22,988 nucleotides of DNA from Candidatus Ventricola intestinavium. Its GTDB lineage: Bacteria > Bacillota > Clostridia > Christensenellales > Aristaeellaceae. The position numbers were made by a program, and so were the translations under genes. Every line of letters begins with the position of its first letter. The first letter of the stretch is position 1. The notes under the pieces are model-generated. The model was not told the origin of the DNA and ran no database searches. It saw nothing but the letters and a program-made list of their open reading frames with translations. The stretch lies in assembly GCA_018715105.1 (NCBI GenBank), contig DVMG01000170.1, forward strand, positions 1 through 22,988, in the 5' to 3' direction. Shown here in pieces: positions 19,179 through 22,988 of the stretch.

Positions 19179-20063
19179 TTACTGAAAGACCCATTTTTTC
19201 TGAGCAATCCACTGCACAGCCGTGACCGCGAAAATAATCGCAAAGAGCAGCCAGGCAATGGCAGAGGCATAGCCAAACCGGTAATACTGGAAGGACTGCG
19301 TATAGATCTCATACACCAGCACCGTGGTTGACTTAACCGGCCCGCCCCCGGTCATCACGCTGATCAGGCCAAACACCTCAAAAGAGGTAATCAGGCGCGT
19401 GATCAGCAGCATGAACGTCGTAGGCGACAGCAGGGGCAGCGTGATGTAGCGAAAACGCTGAAATCCCTCCGCGCCGTCAATCTGCGCGGCTTCATAATAA
19501 GAGGCCGGGATATTCTGAAGGGCGGCCAGATACAGCACCATGCAGTATCCCAGGCCCATCCACACTGAAACGATGATGATGGAAAGCAGGGCCGTTTGAG
19601 GGGACGAAATCCAGCGCGGCGGATTGGCGATGCCAATCGAGCGCAGAATTTCGTTGATAGGCCCCGACGAGGGATTGAACATCGCCAGCCAGACCACCGA
19701 TACCGCCGTGATGGATGTGATATAGGGAACAAAGCACGCCATGCGGTAAAAGCCCTTGAAATACACCTTGTCATTGAGCAGGATCGCCAGAAACATGGCC
19801 AGAATAACGGTGGTGGGCACGGTGCTCACCGCAAAAATCACGTTGTTTTCCAGGGCTTTTTTTACGCTGGCGTCCTGCATCATATCCACATAATTCTGAA
19901 CGCCGATAAAGTTCATCTGCCCGAATCCGGAAACCATATCCCAGTCCGTAAAGGAAATGACGAGCGAAAAGAGAATCGGAAACACAAGAAAGACCAGAAA
20001 GCCAATCAGGCTCGGCGCGAGAAACAGATATCCCGCCACCGCATCCCTGGTGCGCTGTTTCAT
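19179..20063 (-). CDS. ABC sugar transporter permease, MalF/UgpA type
   Basis: This 294-residue CUT1 permease has six membrane segments, the first at residues ~10-36 (AGYLFLAPSLIGFLVFLVFP). The EAA loop is YYEAAQIDGAEGFQRFRYITLP. LISVMTGGGPVKSTTVLVYEIY near the C-terminal third is typical of MalF/UgpA-type proteins. GAGGTGA lies about 9 bases before the ATG. The stop codon is 14 bases before the start of the second permease, so the two are translated together. The ~150 bases upstream hold a strong hairpin that separates this gene from the more abundant solute-binding protein. Confidence 0.96.
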   Translation of the reverse strand: MKQRTRDAVAGYLFLAPSLIGFLVFLVFPILFSLVISFTDWDMVSGFGQMNFIGVQNYVDMMQDASVKKALENNVIFAVSTVPTTVILAMFLAILLNDKVYFKGFYRMACFVPYITSITAVSVVWLAMFNPSSGPINEILRSIGIANPPRWISSPQTALLSIIIVSVWMGLGYCMVLYLAALQNIPASYYEAAQIDGAEGFQRFRYITLPLLSPTTFMLLITRLITSFEVFGLISVMTGGGPVKSTTVLVYEIYTQSFQYYRFGYASAIAWLLFAIIFAVTAVQWIAQKKWVFQ

Positions 20064-20170
20064 GGCGTTTGCTCACCTCGTTTACACAGAATGGCCGCGC
20101 ATGCGCCGTGATGCTTCGGCAGCGCCGGCAAGAGGAAGGGCGGCTTCCCGCCGGCCCCGTGGAGAAGAAT

Positions 20171-20207
20171 GCGGCATCCGGCCTTCCACGGATCAGCCGG
20201 ATGCCGC
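20171..20207 (-). other. intercistronic hairpin after the solute-binding protein gene
   Basis: A perfect 12-bp stem (GCGGCATCCGGC 20171-20182 with GCCGGATGCCGC 20196-20207, loop 13 bases) starts 8 bases after the stop of the binding-protein gene. No good uridine run follows. Such hairpins commonly protect the binding-protein message and reduce read-through, giving more binding protein than permease. Confidence 0.75.
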
Positions 20208-20215
20208 AAAATCAT

Positions 20216-21535
20216 TTACTGCGCCGCGTCGATGGCCTCGTTGGAGCGGTTCACCACGTTTTGCAGGGTCGTTTCCAGGTCGCTGATGCCGAAGGCATAG
20301 GCCTCAAATTCTTCAGCGATGATGTTGGTGATTTCCGTATAGGCGGTGAATTCATCCAGCACCTGCTGCGGCATATTCGCCTGATTGAGAATGACCTGCT
20401 TAAACTGATCCACATTGATGAACTGCTCTGCGTTTTCTCCAAACATGTCGTTGACCACGTTGTCCCACTGGGTATACCGCCATGTGGGAATATGCCCGAC
20501 GTTGAGGAAGCCATAGGAACCTTCTGTGACGAGGAATTTGAGCAGCAGCCAGCTGGCCTCCGGTTCCTGCGTCTTGGCGTTGATTCCCAGATACCCGTAA
20601 TAGCCGCCCACGTTGTAATTGGTATCCCCCTCCTGCATGACGGGCAGAGGCGCCACCTCCACGGCAAAATCATGCGGATATTTTTCAAGGTCCGTCAGAT
20701 TGCGGGCCAGGGAGTTGCCGTAGATGGCCATGGCCGCCTTGCCGTTGAGGAAGTTATCCTGCGTGGAGATTTTGCTGGAAACATATTCTGTATACGGATA
20801 CTGGATCCCCTCCAGCTCTGCCTCCTGATGCAGCCGGAGCGCCCTGGCAAAGTATTCATGCCCCAGGTTGGAGCGCCCATCCTCCGTATACCACGGATTT
20901 CGGGCAAATGTGTTGGTCGCCATGAACAGCCACTGATTGAGCACCCGCAGCGAATCCGAGCCGTAGACCTTTTCATCGCCCTCGCCGTGCGTCAATTGGC
21001 GGGCATACTCATAGTATTCATCAATCGTCCAGGAGGTGGGTGTCTCCAGCCCCGCCTCTTCGAGCATGGTCTTGTTCAGAAACACGCAATAGGCGTTGCT
21101 CGTCGCCGGAAGGCTGTAGTATTGGCCGTCCTTAGTGTAGATGTTTTCGCCCAGCTGATCCGCCACGTCGAATTGATCGCGCTCGATATAGGGCGTCAGA
21201 TCCAGCATCAGGCCGGCGTTGGCACGGGCATCCACACGATCCACGCCGAAATTGAACACCACATCAATTCCCGTGCCCATTGCCAGCGTTGTATCCACTT
21301 TCAGATTGCCATCCGTGTTGTTTGAAAACTGCACAGGGATGACCTCAATCTGCGGATAAATCTCGTTGAATCGGTCGATCATCTCCTGGATGCCCGCTTC
21401 GGGCGTCCAGGCCGTCCACAGATAGATGGTTGCCGCTTCAACCTCTTCCCCCTCCTCCTGGGCAGATGCCGGCAGAACCGGTATGCTCAACAGCAGGGTC
21501 ATCGTAAGCAGCAGGGAAAGGATGCGCTTTGACAT
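20216..21535 (-). CDS. extracellular sugar-binding protein of the ABC transporter, without lipobox
   Basis: This 439-residue family 1 solute-binding protein of a CUT1 importer captures the substrate outside the cell. Residues 1-25 are a signal peptide (basic MSKR, hydrophobic core, then PVLPASA with likely cleavage before QEEGEE). The mature part begins ATIYLWTAWTPEAGIQEMIDRFNEIYP, typical for these proteins. Later stretches include NGKAAMAIYGNSLARNL and YYGYLGINAKTQEPEASWLLLKFL. No cysteine is present near the cleavage site, so it is not an ordinary lipoprotein, unusual for a binding protein of a single-membrane Gram-positive cell. AAGGAGG lies 9 bases before the ATG. No close promoter was found, so it is probably transcribed with the regulator upstream. 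Confidence 0.95.
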   Translation of the reverse strand: MSKRILSLLLTMTLLLSIPVLPASAQEEGEEVEAATIYLWTAWTPEAGIQEMIDRFNEIYPQIEVIPVQFSNNTDGNLKVDTTLAMGTGIDVVFNFGVDRVDARANAGLMLDLTPYIERDQFDVADQLGENIYTKDGQYYSLPATSNAYCVFLNKTMLEEAGLETPTSWTIDEYYEYARQLTHGEGDEKVYGSDSLRVLNQWLFMATNTFARNPWYTEDGRSNLGHEYFARALRLHQEAELEGIQYPYTEYVSSKISTQDNFLNGKAAMAIYGNSLARNLTDLEKYPHDFAVEVAPLPVMQEGDTNYNVGGYYGYLGINAKTQEPEASWLLLKFLVTEGSYGFLNVGHIPTWRYTQWDNVVNDMFGENAEQFINVDQFKQVILNQANMPQQVLDEFTAYTEITNIIAEEFEAYAFGISDLETTLQNVVNRSNEAIDAAQ

Positions 21536-21564
21536 GATGATATACCTCCTTGTTTTTTATCAGA

Positions 21565-21585
21565 ACATGGGAATCACGCCCATGT
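21565..21585 (-). other. small hairpin between regulator and binding-protein genes
   Basis: ACATGGG (21565-21571) and CCCATGT (21579-21585) pair around a 7-base loop. It lies in the 53-base gap between the regulator stop and the binding-protein start. It could be an operator half-site pair for the LacI-type regulator or an RNA processing site. Confidence 0.4.
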
Positions 21586-21588
21586 CTT

Positions 21589-22665
21589 TTACCTGTGTTT
21601 GGGGCCCAGGCAGCTTTCCCGCTCCACAATTTCCGGCTGCAGCAGTTCATAACTGAATTCTGGAGCCGGCTGGCCGCTGACCATCTTGTAGAGCAGCTCA
21701 CCCGCCCGTTCTCCGATTTCCACATTTTTGTAAGAAACCGATGTAATGCCGGGCGTATACAGGCTGCATGAACTTTCATTGTCATAGCCGATGATGCCCA
21801 CATCCTCCGAAACCCGAAGCCCTGCCTTGCAGATCGCGTCATATGCCGTCCTGGCCACTTCATCGTTGAAGCAGAAAATCGCATCCGGCCTTTCTTCCTC
21901 TTTGAGCATGGCATAGATCCGCTCAAAGAGCGGCGGATCCCCCGGCCGGTCGGCATGCAGGATCATCCATCCGCCATGGACATTCAGACCGCTTTCCAGC
22001 TGCGCGGAGATGCAGCCGCTGCACCGCTCCATGCTCGTGGAATACTTTCTTTTGGCCACATAGGCAATTCGCCTGTATCCTCTTTGAATCAGGTGCTTGG
22101 TCGCTATATAGCCTCCATAATAGGAATTGGAGGTAATGACAGGGGCCTCGATGCCATCCACCCCGCGGTTGCAGAAAAGAAAGGGGAGCCGGCTTCCCGC
22201 CAGCTGCCTGTGCAGGCGGCAGGCCTCCTCCAGGCTGTTTGATATCACGGGAACGATGATGAACCCGGAAACCCCCAGCATGATCAGCCTGCGGATATAC
22301 ATCTCCTGCTTCTCGCTGCTGTCATCCGAATTGCACAGCGAAATGCTCAGCCCATAGCGCTGGGCAACATTTTCAATCCCGCGCACAAGCCCCGGATAAA
22401 TCGGATCCATGATGTTGGGAACGATGACCCCCCAGTTTTCAATCAGCGCCGGTTTCTCATGCGGCAAAGAAGAGACATAGGTGCCGCTCCCCTTTTTGGA
22501 GACCAGATAGCCCTCGTGTTCAAGCTCTCCGATCGCTTTGTCAAGCGTCGCGCGCGTCGTATCCATCTGCTGGCTAAGCGTCACACGGGAGGTCAGCCGG
22601 CTTCCCACGGGCATGCTTTCCACCATTTCACGCAGTTGGTTCTTAATTTCCAAATATCTGAGCAT
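21589..22665 (-). CDS. GntR/LacI hybrid transcriptional regulator
   Basis: This 358-residue regulator combines a GntR-type winged helix (residues 1-66: YLEIKNQLREMVESMPVGSR, then VTLSQQMDTTRATLDKAIGELEHEGYLVSKKGSGTYV) with a LacI-type sugar-binding domain (residues ~75-350: WGVIVPNIMDPIYPGLVRGIE, ISLCNSDDSSEKQEMYIRRL, PDAIFCFNDEVARTAYDAI, VGIIGYDNESSCSLYTPGIT). The same layout is known in the arabinose repressor AraR, where sugar binding releases DNA. It is the first gene of the operon and probably responds to the imported sugar or a breakdown product. AAAGGAG lies 10 bases before the ATG. Two 14-bp direct repeats lie upstream of its promoter. Confidence 0.95.
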   Translation of the reverse strand: MLRYLEIKNQLREMVESMPVGSRLTSRVTLSQQMDTTRATLDKAIGELEHEGYLVSKKGSGTYVSSLPHEKPALIENWGVIVPNIMDPIYPGLVRGIENVAQRYGLSISLCNSDDSSEKQEMYIRRLIMLGVSGFIIVPVISNSLEEACRLHRQLAGSRLPFLFCNRGVDGIEAPVITSNSYYGGYIATKHLIQRGYRRIAYVAKRKYSTSMERCSGCISAQLESGLNVHGGWMILHADRPGDPPLFERIYAMLKEEERPDAIFCFNDEVARTAYDAICKAGLRVSEDVGIIGYDNESSCSLYTPGITSVSYKNVEIGERAGELLYKMVSGQPAPEFSYELLQPEIVERESCLGPKHR

Positions 22666-22695
22666 CGTATCTTTTCTCCTTTAAGAAGCAGCTAC

Positions 22696-22725
22696 ATCAT
22701 AACGGATCCTGTGCATATAAGTCAA
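22696..22725 (-). promoter_or_regulatory. sigma-A promoter of the regulator-transporter operon
   Basis: On the minus strand: TTGACT (22720-22725), an 18-base spacer and TATGAT (22696-22701). It is probably the promoter of the whole operon, as no other good promoter was found up to the binding-protein gene. Confidence 0.65.
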
Positions 22726-22735
22726 TAATTTTACC

Positions 22736-22770
22736 TGTTTTTAGGCAGCAATTCCATGTTTTTAGGCAGC
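22736..22770 (-). repeat. two 14-bp direct repeats upstream of the operon promoter
   Basis: TGTTTTTAGGCAGC occurs at 22736-22749 and again at 22757-22770, exactly 21 bp apart, so both copies face the same side of the helix. On the minus strand they read GCTGCCTAAAAACA and lie 11 to 45 bases upstream of the -35. The placement suits an activator-binding pair or an upstream operator. Confidence 0.65.
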
Positions 22771-22816
22771 CTTGATCGTTTCCATGCATATCCATCCTCT
22801 TTAACCGGCTGCATGG

Positions 22817-22859
22817 CGAATCAATCGGATCCGTCTCTCTTCTGTATGCTTTTGATTCG
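22817..22859. repeat. 8-bp inverted repeat in the right intergenic region
   Basis: CGAATCAA (22817-22824) and TTGATTCG (22852-22859) are perfect complements with a 27-base spacer. A second pair, CCATGCA (22782-22788) and TGCATGG (22810-22816), lies next to it. No gene is seen in 22727-22907 on either strand. Confidence 0.4.
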
Positions 22860-22884
22860 TAACCGCTCAATAATCCCGCGGTAC

Positions 22885-22926
22885 AGAAAAATTGTGGTTC
22901 CCGGCACTCACACCGCCGAGAACCAC
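22885..22926 (-). terminator. intrinsic terminator of a gene entering from the right edge
   Basis: The stem GTGGTTC (22894-22900) with GAACCAC (22920-22926) continues as CGGC (22902-22905) with GCCG (22915-22918) after one mismatch. In the minus-strand transcript it is followed by AATTTTT. It would end a minus-strand gene whose body lies beyond the window. Confidence 0.7.
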
Positions 22927-22988
22927 GACTTCATTTCTTCTGACCAGGGGAGCAGATCATCCATCTCAAAGTCCTTGTCTTGCTCTGC
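22908..22988 (-). CDS. possible C-terminal end of an unidentified gene (26 codons visible)
   Basis: One minus-strand frame is open from the window edge to a TGA at 22908-22910 and reads AEQDKDFEMDDLLPW, then SEEMKSWFSAV. The other two minus-strand frames stop within this stretch. The stop codon lies inside the terminator stem, which fits a true gene end. The product cannot be recognised from 26 residues. Confidence 0.4.
   Translation of the reverse strand, partial: AEQDKDFEMDDLLPWSEEMKSWFSAV

Overview
This window looks like a chromosomal segment of a GC-rich Bacillota, most likely a Clostridia member of gut type. That is an inference: there is no rRNA gene here. It rests on strong AGGAGG-type ribosome binding sites, near-consensus sigma-A promoters, Gram-positive style export signals (one lipoprotein), a preQ1 riboswitch in front of queT, and a GntR/LacI hybrid regulator driving a CUT1 sugar transporter.

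Left part (1-3335, minus strand): the promoter-proximal half of an F-type ATP synthase operon, read right to left as a small AtpI-like membrane protein, subunit a, subunit c, a fused b-delta subunit and the start of subunit alpha. The b-delta fusion keeps only the C-terminal domain of delta, and subunit c has an incomplete sodium-binding signature. A LysR regulator is transcribed divergently (3560-4432).

Middle (4433-13300): an exported 797-residue lipoprotein combining a SurA/PpiC-type foldase part, an SH3-like segment and a cyclophilin domain, with a Glu-Pro-Thr stalk that carries a GGADGPT motif known from sodium-pumping decarboxylase beta subunits. Next come an aminotransferase co-transcribed with an Lrp/AsnC regulator, then a second LysR gene divergent from queT. 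A preQ1-I-type riboswitch and terminator precede queT. An RpiB/LacA/LacB-type isomerase and a cytoplasmic transglutaminase-like protein with an attenuator-like leader follow.

Right part (13328-22665, minus strand): one long operon read right to left: GntR/LacI hybrid regulator, solute-binding protein, two CUT1 permeases, an FAD-dependent oxidoreductase broken by a frameshift, a D-2-hydroxyacid dehydrogenase, a second FAD-dependent oxidoreductase and an N-acetylneuraminate-lyase-like aldolase. The four enzyme genes overlap end to start. The set suggests uptake, oxidation and aldol cleavage of a sugar or sugar acid that is probably not ordinary sialic acid, since nanE, nanK, nagA and nagB are absent. 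At the far right edge is a terminator and possibly the last 26 codons of another minus-strand gene.

No tRNA, rRNA, CRISPR array, insertion sequence or phage gene was seen.
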